From assembly GCF_009363275.1 (NCBI RefSeq), contig NZ_CP045324.1, positions 2,356,001-2,420,000 of the forward strand: a DNA stretch of 64,000 nucleotides, in the 5' to 3' direction. Positions 26,780 to 35,654 of the stretch are shown here, piece after piece (the first letter of the stretch is position 1; each line of letters starts with the position of its first letter). Source of the stretch: Marinobacter sp. THAF197a (lineage in GTDB: Bacteria > Pseudomonadota > Gammaproteobacteria > Pseudomonadales > Oleiphilaceae). The notes under the pieces were generated by a model, which saw nothing but the letters and a program-made list of their open reading frames with translations, did no database searches and was not told where the DNA came from. Both the position numbers and the translations under genes were made by a program.

Positions 26780-27081
26780 CAAATTGCCCGGTCGTTCTGT
26801 GCCCTGGATTTCTCTAACGCGTGCTCAGCACGCTCGAGCCTTTTCTTGAGAGTCCGCCGGGACACCGACGTACGGAATGTAGCCAGTAAGGTAATCAACA
26901 CCCCTACAAGGGCGCCAATCACAAACGACATGATAATCCAGACGGCAACACCATGGGGCTGCGTTTCAAACAACAGGAAGTTGAGCGAAACGGCCATCTG
27001 ATTGTTCAGAGAAAACACCAGCGCCAGGAGTATCAGAACCAGAACCAGAACGGTGATTAGGATCTTCTGCAGTCCTGCCAT
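26779..27081 (-). CDS. lapA: Lipopolysaccharide assembly protein A domain protein
   Basis: 100 residues with two membrane helices (LITVLVLVLILLALVFSLNN and IIMSFVIGALVGVLITLLAT) separated by a short loop (FLLFETQPHGVAVW), then a basic coiled tail. This is the LapA/YciS pattern. It sits directly before lapB and after ihfB, the usual order. Confidence 0.92.
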   Translation of the reverse strand: MAGLQKILITVLVLVLILLALVFSLNNQMAVSLNFLLFETQPHGVAVWIIMSFVIGALVGVLITLLATFRTSVSRRTLKKRLERAEHALEKSRAQNDRAI

Positions 27082-27151
27082 GTCAATATCTCTCCAGACG
27101 GGCGCCAGGCCCGATAGTGCGGTGTTCCATCAGCATTGCCTGGAACCGGGT

Positions 27152-27448
27152 TTAAAAACCCTTCTTCAAGCTGTCATTCACCTGCTCACGCAATTCTTTG
27201 CCGGGCTTGAAGTGCGGAACATACTTGGCAGGCAGCTGCACCGCTTCACCAGTTTTCGGATTACGCCCGGTTCGGGCTGCCCGGTGGTGCAGGGAAAAGC
27301 TGCCAAATCCCCTGATTTCAATACGCTGACCATCGGCAAGGGCCTGAGACATATGCTCGATGATGGTCTTAACCGCTAACTCCACATCCTTGACGGAGAG
27401 CTGTGTTTGCTTGGAGGCAATCAGTTCAACCAGTTCGGACTTCGTCAT
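27152..27448 (-). CDS. ihfB: Integration host factor subunit beta
   Basis: 98 residues. HU/IHF fold with EIRGFGSFSLHHRAARTGRNPKTGE, the DNA-binding beta-arm whose Pro intercalates into bent DNA. It pairs with IhfA to bend DNA at specific sites. It lies just downstream of rpsA, separated by a terminator-like hairpin. Confidence 0.97.
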   Translation of the reverse strand: MTKSELVELIASKQTQLSVKDVELAVKTIIEHMSQALADGQRIEIRGFGSFSLHHRAARTGRNPKTGEAVQLPAKYVPHFKPGKELREQVNDSLKKGF

Positions 27449-27525
27449 GAGGCGTTTCCCTCTGTCATTATTATTCCGCAGTCAATTACCGGGTCCCAGT
27501 GCCTCTAGTTTAGCCAAACCAGAAA

Positions 27526-27564
27526 AAAACACAAAAAAAACGGGCTCTTAGAGCCCGTTTTTTT
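27526..27564. terminator. Bidirectional terminator between rpsA and ihfB
   Basis: Stem AAACGGGCTC/GAGCCCGTTT with A run on one side and T run on the other, so it can terminate on either strand; its position fits the end of the rpsA transcript. Confidence 0.85.
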
Positions 27565-27580
27565 GATGCCAACCGGAAAA

Positions 27581-29272
27581 TTAATCCTTATTGGCGTTTT
27601 GCTGCTGCATCTGCTCTTTGATCAGATCACCGATGGTGGTCGCACCAGAGGATTCTGCAGTCTTGCTACGTACGTTTTCCAGAGCCTGCTTGTCGTCTTC
27701 AACGTCTTTGGACTTGACAGACAGGTTGATTACGCGGTTCTTGCGATCGATGCTGATGATCTTCGCTTCAACTTCTTCGCCTTCTTTCAGAACGTTACGC
27801 GCGTCTTCAACGCGGTCACGGCTGATTTCAGAAGCCTTCAGTACCGCCTCAACTTCCTCGTTCAGGGCAATGGTAGCGCCTTTGGCGTCTACTGCAGAAA
27901 CAGTACCCTTAACGATGGAGCCCTTGTCGTTCAGCTGAACGAACTCGGCGAACGGATCGCTTTCCAGCTGCTTGATACCCAGGGAGATGCGCTCGCGCTC
28001 TGGATCAACAGACAGGATAACGGTTTCAACTTCGTCGCCTTTCTTGTACTCGCGAACGGCTTCTTCGCCAGTCTCGTTCCAGCTGATGTCAGACAGGTGA
28101 ACCAGACCGTCGATGCCACCGTCCAGGCCGATGAAGATACCGAAGTCAGTGATTGACTTGATCTTACCGGAGATACGGTCGCCCTTGTTGAACTTGCCGG
28201 AGAAGTCTTCCCACGGGTTGGCAACGCACTGCTTGATGCCCAGGGAAATACGACGACGCTCTTCGTCGATATCCAGGATCATCACTTCAACTTCGTCGCC
28301 TACCTGAACAACCTTGGACGGATGGATGTTCTTGTTGGTCCAATCCATTTCGGATACGTGAACCAGACCTTCAACACCCTCTTCCAGCTCGGCAAAGCAA
28401 CCGTAGTCAGTCAGGTTGGTGACGCGTGCAGTAACCTTGGCACCTTCAGGGTAACGGGCCTTGATTTCTACCCACGGATCTTCACCCAGCTGCTTCAGAC
28501 CCAGAGATACGCGGTTACGCTCGCGATCAAACTTCAGGACCTTAACATTGATTTCGTCGCCCACATTCACGATTTCGCTCGGATGCTTGATGCGCTTCCA
28601 GGCCATGTCAGTGATGTGCAGCAGGCCGTCAACACCGCCCAGATCTACGAACGCGCCGTAGTCGGTCAGGTTCTTGACGATACCCTTGATTTCCAGACCT
28701 TCGGTCAGGGTTTCCAGCAGAGCTTCGCGCTGCTCGCTGTTTTCAGCTTCCAGAACGGCGCGGCGGGAAACAACCACGTTGTTACGCTTCTGGTCCAGCT
28801 TGATAACCTTGAATTCGAGTTCTTTGTTCTCCAGGTGCGCAGTGTCGCGAACCGGACGAACGTCTACCAGGGAACCCGGCAGGAAGGCACGGATGCCAGC
28901 CAGATCAACAGTGAAACCACCTTTGACCTTGCCATTGATAATACCCTTGACCACTTCTTCCGCTTCGAAGGACTTCTCAAGTACCTTCCAGGCTTCAGCG
29001 CGCTTGGCCTTCTCACGGGACAGACGGGTTTCACCGAAACCGTCTTCAACTGCATCGAGAGCCACATCGACAACGTCGCCGATAGCTACTTCCAACTCGC
29101 CTTTTTCGTTCAGGAACTGGGAGGCGGGGATAACGCCTTCGGACTTCAGTCCGGCGTTAACGGTGACCCAGTCGTTATCGACGTCTACAACGGTTCCCTG
29201 AACAATGGAACCTGGTTGCATATCGATTTCTTTCAAACTTTCTTCGAAAAGATCCGCAAAGCTCTCGCTCAT
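27581..29272 (-). CDS. rpsA: 30S ribosomal protein S1
   Basis: 563 residues, full length. Six S1 repeats are visible, each with a variant of [27 protein letters not shown]. It binds mRNA and the 30S subunit to start translation. In E. coli S1 represses its own translation; the 130-base leader before cmk could do the same here, but this is not shown by the sequence. Order cmk-rpsA-ihfB is conserved across gammaproteobacteria. Confidence 0.98.
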   Translation of the reverse strand: [563 protein letters not shown]

Positions 29273-29403
29273 TATGTGCCCTATATGATCAACGCAAGTG
29301 TGCTCCGTGCCGCCAGCAACACGGTCTGTTAACGATTTCCGGAATCAGCCAGCGGCTGGCAATTTAGCGCTGTTTCCGGCATTCCAACAACAAAAAGGTG
29401 TAG

Positions 29404-30084
29404 TCAGGCCTGACCTGCTGCGGCCATACACCTGTCTAACACCTCTTCTATACTCAAACCCGTAGAATCAATGACTTGCGCATCATCCGCAGGCTTGAGA
29501 GGGGCCGCTGACCGGTTCATATCCCGATCGTCGCGCACCCGTATCTCTTCCAAAAGGGCGTCAATGTTAACATCGACCCCTGCTTGCTTCAACTGATTAT
29601 AACGGCGCCGCGCCCGCTCCTCGGCACTGGCGGTCAGGAATATCTTTACCGGCGCATCGGGGAAAACCACCGTCCCCATATCCCGACCATCTGCCACCAG
29701 CCCGGGCAGCTGCCGAAAATCCCGCTGGCGCTGCAACAGGGCATCTCGCACCGGCTGTATCACCGCCACCTTTGAGGCATTGTCGCCACAGGTTTCAGTG
29801 CGGATTTCCGAGGTTACGTCCTCACCTGCCAGCACCACCTTGACCGGGTGGCCTTCGCCGGTGGGCTCGAAAGCCACATCCAGGGTAGCCGCCACCTTTA
29901 CCAGACCGGCTTCGTCATTCAATGCCACGCCCTGTCGCATAGCCGCCAATGCCGTCAACCGATAAAGTGCCCCGCTGTCGAGCAGATGCCAGCCAAGCTT
30001 TCTGGCCAGCATCTGAGTGATGGTACCTTTACCGGAACCTCCGGGACCATCAACGGCGATTACCGGTGCCTTGCTTTGGGTCAT
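29404..30084 (-). CDS. cmk: Cytidylate kinase
   Basis: 226 residues, with P-loop GPGGSGKGT near the N-terminus, LLDSGALYR and the DGRDMGTVVFPDAPVKIFLTA block. It phosphorylates CMP and dCMP. Its ATG shares one base with the stop of the tyrA-aroA fusion (TAATG), so the two are coupled. Confidence 0.97.
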   Translation of the reverse strand: MTQSKAPVIAVDGPGGSGKGTITQMLARKLGWHLLDSGALYRLTALAAMRQGVALNDEAGLVKVAATLDVAFEPTGEGHPVKVVLAGEDVTSEIRTETCGDNASKVAVIQPVRDALLQRQRDFRQLPGLVADGRDMGTVVFPDAPVKIFLTASAEERARRRYNQLKQAGVDVNIDALLEEIRVRDDRDMNRSAAPLKPADDAQVIDSTGLSIEEVLDRCMAAAGQA

Positions 30085-32312
30085 TAAAACTCGCCTTCTG
30101 TACTGATTTGAATGCCAGTCTGTTTGGCCAGGTCAACAAAGCCCGGAAACGACGTAGCCACATTTGCACAATCGTTGATGCGGATAGGGCCAGTGGCTCG
30201 CAGAGAGGCAACGGCGAACGACATGGAGATCCGGTGATCTTCATGGCTTTCAACCGTGCCGCCACCAATGGTCTGGCCGCCTTCGATGACAATGCCATCC
30301 GGGGTGACCGTGGTTTCAACACCCAGAGCCGCAAGCCCGTCCGCCATGACCTGAATCCGGTCACTCTCTTTTACCCGAAGTTCTTCGGCCCCGCGCAACA
30401 CGGTGCGGCCCTTGGCGCAGGTTGCAGCAATAAACAGCACCGGGAATTCGTCGATCGCCAGCGGCACCTGGTCTTCCGGAATATCAATACCGCGCAGCTC
30501 TGCGGACCGAACACGCAGGTCAGCCACAGGCTCACCGCCAATCACCCGCTCTTCGAGCACCTCAATGTTGGCGCCCATCTGGCGAAGGATATTGATCACC
30601 CCTACCCGTGTCGGATTCATGCCAACATGGCGCAGGGTCAGGTCGGAATCCGGGGCGATACTCGCCGCCACAAGGAAGAATGCCGCTGAGGAAATATCCG
30701 CCGGCACGTCAATGGCGCAGGCTGTCAGCTTGCCACCACCGGTGACGCTGGCTGTGGCTCCATCACGGTGAACGTGGTAACCGAAGCCCTCCAGCATTCG
30801 TTCGGTATGGTCACGGGTCGGTGCGGGTTCCGTTACCGACGTCACGCCTTCGGCGTACAGGCCCGCCAGCAGCAGGCAGGATTTGACCTGGGCACTGGCA
30901 ACCGGCATTTCATAGTGGATACCGGTCAACGGGTTACCGCCGCGGATCCTGAGCGGTGGGCGACCGCCCTCGGCGGTATCAATCACCGCACCCATCGCAC
31001 GCAGCGGGTCAGCAACCCGGCCCATTGGGCGCTTGGACAAGCTGGCATCGCCGGTTAACTCGGAGTCAAACGGCTGTGCCGCCAGCAGGCCAGAGAACAG
31101 GCGCATAGCCGTACCGGAGTTACCCAGGTACAGAGGGCCGCGCGGTGCCTGGAGCCCGTGCATACCCACGCCATGAATGCGCACGAAGCCGTCTTCCGGG
31201 CCCTCAATGGTTACGCCCATATCCCTGAATGCCTGCAAGGTGGCCAGGCTGTCTTCGCCTTCCAGAAAGCCCTTCACCTCGGTAATACCTTCAGCCAGGG
31301 CGCCCAGCATGATCGACCGGTGCGACATGGATTTGTCACCCGGAACCCGAATGTCACCCCGAACGGAACCGCCGGGCTGCATAGAAAAAATAACCTGCTT
31401 GTCGGTATTGTTAGTCACGTAAGCCTGTCCTGAAAGCATCTTCGAAAAATGTTCCCGCGCCGCTTTGGCGCGACTGAAAACCCGCAGCAGGGTTGCTCCA
31501 TCGCCGTTGGCAATGGCTGCCCTGAGCTGATCCAGGTCTTGGGTGAAATGGTCAATCACGCGCAACACGGCATCGCGGTTTGACAAAAAAATGTCATGCC
31601 ACATTACCGGATCACTGGCGGCAATGCGGGTGAAGTCCCTGAAGCCACCGGCGGCGTACCGGAAAATGTCCATATTCTCGTCTTCGCCCGCCAGGGTGTC
31701 CACCAGGGAAAAAGCAATGAGATGGGGCAAATGGCTGGTGGCAGCCAACACTTCGTCGTGATACGCCACCGACATGGTCAGGACCGTTGCACCGGTGCCC
31801 TCCCACAGCGCCGCAAGCCCGGAAAGCGCTGCGGCATCGGCATCGTCGGCCGGGGTCAGAATGACTTTGTGATTGGCGAACAGGTCCGGGTTGGCCGCCC
31901 GGATACCACTTTTCTCGGAACCGGCAATCGGATGCCCGGGGATCACTCTTGGCGACAGGTTGCCGAATACGGCTTTAACATCTGCGACGAAACTGGACTT
32001 GGTGCTGCCGACATCGGTCAAAACCGCGTCACTCGCCAGCCAGGGCCTTATCTGTTCAAGCACCACCCGCGTTGCCCGTACCGGCACGGCCAGGACCACC
32101 AGATCACTCCCTCGCACCGCCTGTTCGAGCGTGGTCGCTGCCTGGTCAATAACACCGAGGTCCACGCCCAGTGCCGCGTCTTCCGGTTTTTGATCAAAGC
32201 CCACGACAACCCGCGCCAGGTTGTGGCTGCGAATGGCGCTGGCCAGGGAACCACCTATCAGCCCAAGGCCAATGACAGCAACACGCTGAAAAAGAGGCTG
32301 GTTATCAGCCAC
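30084..32312 (-). CDS. Fused prephenate dehydrogenase / EPSP synthase (TyrA-AroA)
   Basis: Start placed at GTG 32,312, two bases after the hisC stop and preceded by a G-rich ribosome-binding site. 742 residues. Residues 1-~290 are prephenate dehydrogenase (RVAVIGLGLIGGSLA, NAD site). Residues ~300-742 are 3-phosphoshikimate 1-carboxyvinyltransferase (PGDKSMSHRSIML, GNSGTAMRLFSG, RVKESDRI-like LRVKESDRI). The fusion joins a tyrosine-branch step to the sixth shikimate-pathway step and is known in pseudomonads and relatives. Both active sites look intact. Confidence 0.95.
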   Translation of the reverse strand: MADNQPLFQRVAVIGLGLIGGSLASAIRSHNLARVVVGFDQKPEDAALGVDLGVIDQAATTLEQAVRGSDLVVLAVPVRATRVVLEQIRPWLASDAVLTDVGSTKSSFVADVKAVFGNLSPRVIPGHPIAGSEKSGIRAANPDLFANHKVILTPADDADAAALSGLAALWEGTGATVLTMSVAYHDEVLAATSHLPHLIAFSLVDTLAGEDENMDIFRYAAGGFRDFTRIAASDPVMWHDIFLSNRDAVLRVIDHFTQDLDQLRAAIANGDGATLLRVFSRAKAAREHFSKMLSGQAYVTNNTDKQVIFSMQPGGSVRGDIRVPGDKSMSHRSIMLGALAEGITEVKGFLEGEDSLATLQAFRDMGVTIEGPEDGFVRIHGVGMHGLQAPRGPLYLGNSGTAMRLFSGLLAAQPFDSELTGDASLSKRPMGRVADPLRAMGAVIDTAEGGRPPLRIRGGNPLTGIHYEMPVASAQVKSCLLLAGLYAEGVTSVTEPAPTRDHTERMLEGFGYHVHRDGATASVTGGGKLTACAIDVPADISSAAFFLVAASIAPDSDLTLRHVGMNPTRVGVINILRQMGANIEVLEERVIGGEPVADLRVRSAELRGIDIPEDQVPLAIDEFPVLFIAATCAKGRTVLRGAEELRVKESDRIQVMADGLAALGVETTVTPDGIVIEGGQTIGGGTVESHEDHRISMSFAVASLRATGPIRINDCANVATSFPGFVDLAKQTGIQISTEGEF

Positions 32313-32313
32313 C

Positions 32314-33438
32314 TCAACCCCCCTGCCCGGCAGCCGCCAGGGACTGGGACAAGGCATCCAGGAATCGCTCGTTTTCCTCTGGGAGCCCCACCGACACCCG
32401 CAGGTGATACGGCATGCCATAGCCGGCGATCGGGCGAACAATCACACCATGAGACAGCAGCGCCTGATAGATTCCCTGGGCCTGATCGCCCACTTCAACG
32501 GCAATAAAATTACCCGCAGACGGAATATAAGGCAGGCCCATTAATTCAAAGGCTTCCGATAACTGACGCAGGCCAGCCTCATTCACTTCCCGGGAACGAT
32601 TTAGATAGGCTTCATCCTGCAAAACCGCAGTGGCCGCCGCAAGGGCGACCGAGTCAACATTAAACGGCTGCCGCACCCGGTTCAGGATATCAGCAATGGC
32701 CGTCGAGCTGATGGCATAGCCAACCCGCAAAGCTGCAAGCCCCCAGGCTTTGGAGAACGTGCGGCAAACAATCAGATTAGGATAACGCTCAAGCAGTTTG
32801 ATGCCGTCCGGGTATTCACTACCGGTCAGATACTCGCAGTAGGCTTCATCCAGAACCACCAATACCCGCTCCGGAATTTGATCCAGAAATGCCTCAATCG
32901 CCTTCGCCGTGTGCACGGTACCGGTAGGATTGTTGGGGTTGGCCACGAACACCAGCTTGGTGCGTTCGGTCACCGCGGCCGCCATGGCGTCCAGATCGTG
33001 CCCCCACTCTTTGGCGGGAACCGGCACCCCTTTGGCACCAATGGCCTGGGTAACGATGGGATAAACCGCAAAGGCATATTGGGAAAACACCACTTCACTA
33101 TCGGTGTCGGCAAAACAGCGGGCAATCACCTCGAGCACATCATTAGAGCCGTTACCCAGGGTAATCTGATCCATACCCACGCCAAACCGGTTGGCCAGTG
33201 CCTGTTTCAGCTCAAAGCCGTTGCCGTCCGGGTACAGGCAAAGTTCTTCCAGCGCTTTACGAGCGGCCGCCAGGGCCTTCTCGCTGGGCCCCAGAGGGTT
33301 CTCGTTGCTGGCCAGCTTGATGATCTCCGCGGGATTCAACCCCAGTTCCCGGGCAAGCTCCTCAATGGGCTTACCGGGCTGATACGGAGACAGAGCCTGA
33401 ACACCTTTTACCGCAAGACTCTGGTAATCCACTGCCAT
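32314..33438 (-). CDS. hisC: Histidinol-phosphate aminotransferase
   Basis: 374 residues. PLP-lysine block CRTFSKAWGLAALRVGYA and the N-terminal LASNENPLGPSEKA are typical. In this cluster with pheA and tyrA-aroA it may also transaminate aromatic keto acids, as described for some HisC2-type enzymes; this is inference from context. Confidence 0.94.
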   Translation of the reverse strand: MAVDYQSLAVKGVQALSPYQPGKPIEELARELGLNPAEIIKLASNENPLGPSEKALAAARKALEELCLYPDGNGFELKQALANRFGVGMDQITLGNGSNDVLEVIARCFADTDSEVVFSQYAFAVYPIVTQAIGAKGVPVPAKEWGHDLDAMAAAVTERTKLVFVANPNNPTGTVHTAKAIEAFLDQIPERVLVVLDEAYCEYLTGSEYPDGIKLLERYPNLIVCRTFSKAWGLAALRVGYAISSTAIADILNRVRQPFNVDSVALAAATAVLQDEAYLNRSREVNEAGLRQLSEAFELMGLPYIPSAGNFIAVEVGDQAQGIYQALLSHGVIVRPIAGYGMPYHLRVSVGLPEENERFLDALSQSLAAAGQGG

Positions 33439-33471
33439 TCAACTTTCCTCCCGTTGAGGTCTGTTCAGGAA

Positions 33472-34569
33472 TCAAAGCACGCCGATGGGATAGGAGCCCA
33501 GGCGCTTCAGCTCCACGGCTTCCTGGTCGATTTCTGACAACACTTTCTTTACCTGCTCATCTTCCACGTGCCCCTCGAAATCGATGTAGAACACATAGGC
33601 CCAGGTACCACTGGGCGATGGCCGGGTTTCGATGCGAGTCAAGCTGATGCCATGGCGATGGAAAGGCTCCAGCACCGCATACAGGGCGCCAGGCTTGTTG
33701 CGCATGGACACCAGTACGGATGACTTGTCCTGGCCGCTGGCCGGCACCTCTTCGCGCCCGATAATAAGGAAGCGGGTGGTGTTGTCCGGGCGGTCCTCAA
33801 TGCTGTTGGACAGCTTTTCCAACCCGTACAGCTCTGCGGCCATATCACCAGCAATCGCAGCGGAGCCGGGCTCTTCCGCCGCCCGGCGGGCCGCTTCCGC
33901 ATTGCTGGACACGGTGATTCGCTCAATGCCGTAGCGGTGCGTATCCAGCCACTGGCGGCACTGGGCAAACGACTGCTGATGGGAATAGATGCGAGTAATG
34001 TCCTGGTCTTTGTGTTTGGGCGAGACCAGCAAATGGTGGTGTATGCGCAGCTGCACCTCACCGCAAATCTTCAACGGCGAGGAAATAAACATATCCAGCG
34101 TGTGGTTGACCATGCCTTCGGTGGAGTTCTCCACCGGCACCACACCGTATTGGGCCGCACCGGATTCCACTTCGCGGAACACTGCGTCGATGGCTGGCAG
34201 CGGAACGCTGATAACCGAATGGCCAAAGTGTTTGAGCGCCGCCGCCTGGGTAAAGGTGCCCAAGGGCCCCAGGAACGCGATGTGCATCGGCTTCTCCAGG
34301 GCCAGGCAGGCAGACATGATCTCCCGGAACAATCGGGCCATCTCTTCCGCTGGCAGTGGGCCGGGATTCTGTTCCTTAATGCGGCGCAGCACCTGGGCTT
34401 CCCGTTCGGGACGGTAGAAGAACACGTCCTGGCCAGGATTGGCAGCCATCTTCACATTGGCCACTTCCTGGGCACACTTGGCGCGAGCGCTGATCAACTG
34501 CATGATCTGTTGATCAAGACTGTCTATTTCGTCCCGCAGTTCGCCCAGGCGGGTCTTCTCATCCGTCAT
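33472..34569 (-). CDS. pheA: Bifunctional chorismate mutase / prephenate dehydratase
   Basis: 365 residues in three parts: an AroQ-type chorismate mutase (LRDEIDSLDQQIMQLISAR, residues ~5-90), prephenate dehydratase (VVPVENSTEGMVNHTLD and TTRFLIIG, ~95-270) and a C-terminal ACT domain (MRNKPGALYAVLEPFHRHGI with downstream ESRP-like ETRPS) for phenylalanine feedback. It makes phenylpyruvate. The start lies three bases after the serC stop. Confidence 0.96.
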   Translation of the reverse strand: MTDEKTRLGELRDEIDSLDQQIMQLISARAKCAQEVANVKMAANPGQDVFFYRPEREAQVLRRIKEQNPGPLPAEEMARLFREIMSACLALEKPMHIAFLGPLGTFTQAAALKHFGHSVISVPLPAIDAVFREVESGAAQYGVVPVENSTEGMVNHTLDMFISSPLKICGEVQLRIHHHLLVSPKHKDQDITRIYSHQQSFAQCRQWLDTHRYGIERITVSSNAEAARRAAEEPGSAAIAGDMAAELYGLEKLSNSIEDRPDNTTRFLIIGREEVPASGQDKSSVLVSMRNKPGALYAVLEPFHRHGISLTRIETRPSPSGTWAYVFYIDFEGHVEDEQVKKVLSEIDQEAVELKRLGSYPIGVL

Positions 34570-34571
34570 GA

Positions 34572-35654
34572 TCAGCCCCGCTCCTTCGCAAATTCCGCCA
34601 TATAGTCAATCAACGCATCCACGCCCTCTTCCGGCATGGCGTTGTAGATACTGGCGCGCATACCACCCACAGAGCGATGCCCCTGCAAGTTGAGCAACCG
34701 GCGCGCTTCTGCACCCTTAAGGAACTCACCATTAAGAGCATCGTCCGCCAGGGTAAACGGTATATTCATCCAGGAACGGAAGCGCGGCTCAATGGGGTTG
34801 GCGTAGAAATCGTTGGTGTCGATGAAGTCATACAACTTCCGGGCTTTACGGGCGTTGATTTCGCCCATGGCTTTGACGCCGCCCTGCTCTTTCAGCCATT
34901 TGAACACCAGGCCAGACAGATACCAGGAATAGGTGGCCGGGGTGTTGTACATGGAGCCGTTATCCGCGATGACCTGATAGTTCATCATGGTCGGCGTTTC
35001 CTTGCGAGCCTTACCCAGCAGGTCCTTGCGGATAATCACCACCACCAGGCCAGACGGCCCGATGTTCTTCTGGGCGCCGGCGTAAATCAGCCCGAACTTG
35101 TTGATTTCCAGCGGGCGCGACAGCATGGTGGACGACATATCCGCCACCAGCGGCACACTGCCGCTGTCCGGAATGAAGTCGTATTCCAGGCCACCGATGG
35201 TTTCATTTGGGGTGTAGTGCAGGTAAGCGGCATCGGCACTGGTGTTCCAGGTTGACTGATCCGGAATGGTGGTAAACCCGCCATCCTCAGAGCTGGCCAC
35301 CACATTCACGCTACCGTAGCGCTTGGCCTCGGCAATGGCCTTTTTGGACCAGATACCGGTGTTCACATAATCGGCCGACGACTTGTCACCAAGCAGGTTT
35401 AGCGGGATGGCGGAAAACTGACTGGAAGCTCCACCCTGCATGAAGAGTACGGCGTAATCATTTGAAATGCCTGCAAGTTCCCGAAGGTCCTTTTCAGCCG
35501 CATCGGCAATGGCCACAAACTCGTCACTACGATGGCTCATTTCCATAACCGACATACCGGTGCCACGCCAATCCAGCATCTCGTCACGAGCCTGCTTCAG
35601 CACGGCTTCCGGCAAGGTGGCCGGACCGGCACAGAAATTAAACGCCCTGCTCAT
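34572..35654 (-). CDS. serC: Phosphoserine aminotransferase
   Basis: 360 residues. N-terminal FNFCAGPATLPEAVLKQ and PLP-lysine block YAGAQKNIGPSGLVVV are diagnostic. It acts in serine and pyridoxal phosphate synthesis. Its ATG overlaps the gyrA stop by four bases, so translation is coupled. Confidence 0.97.
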   Translation of the reverse strand: MSRAFNFCAGPATLPEAVLKQARDEMLDWRGTGMSVMEMSHRSDEFVAIADAAEKDLRELAGISNDYAVLFMQGGASSQFSAIPLNLLGDKSSADYVNTGIWSKKAIAEAKRYGSVNVVASSEDGGFTTIPDQSTWNTSADAAYLHYTPNETIGGLEYDFIPDSGSVPLVADMSSTMLSRPLEINKFGLIYAGAQKNIGPSGLVVVIIRKDLLGKARKETPTMMNYQVIADNGSMYNTPATYSWYLSGLVFKWLKEQGGVKAMGEINARKARKLYDFIDTNDFYANPIEPRFRSWMNIPFTLADDALNGEFLKGAEARRLLNLQGHRSVGGMRASIYNAMPEEGVDALIDYMAEFAKERG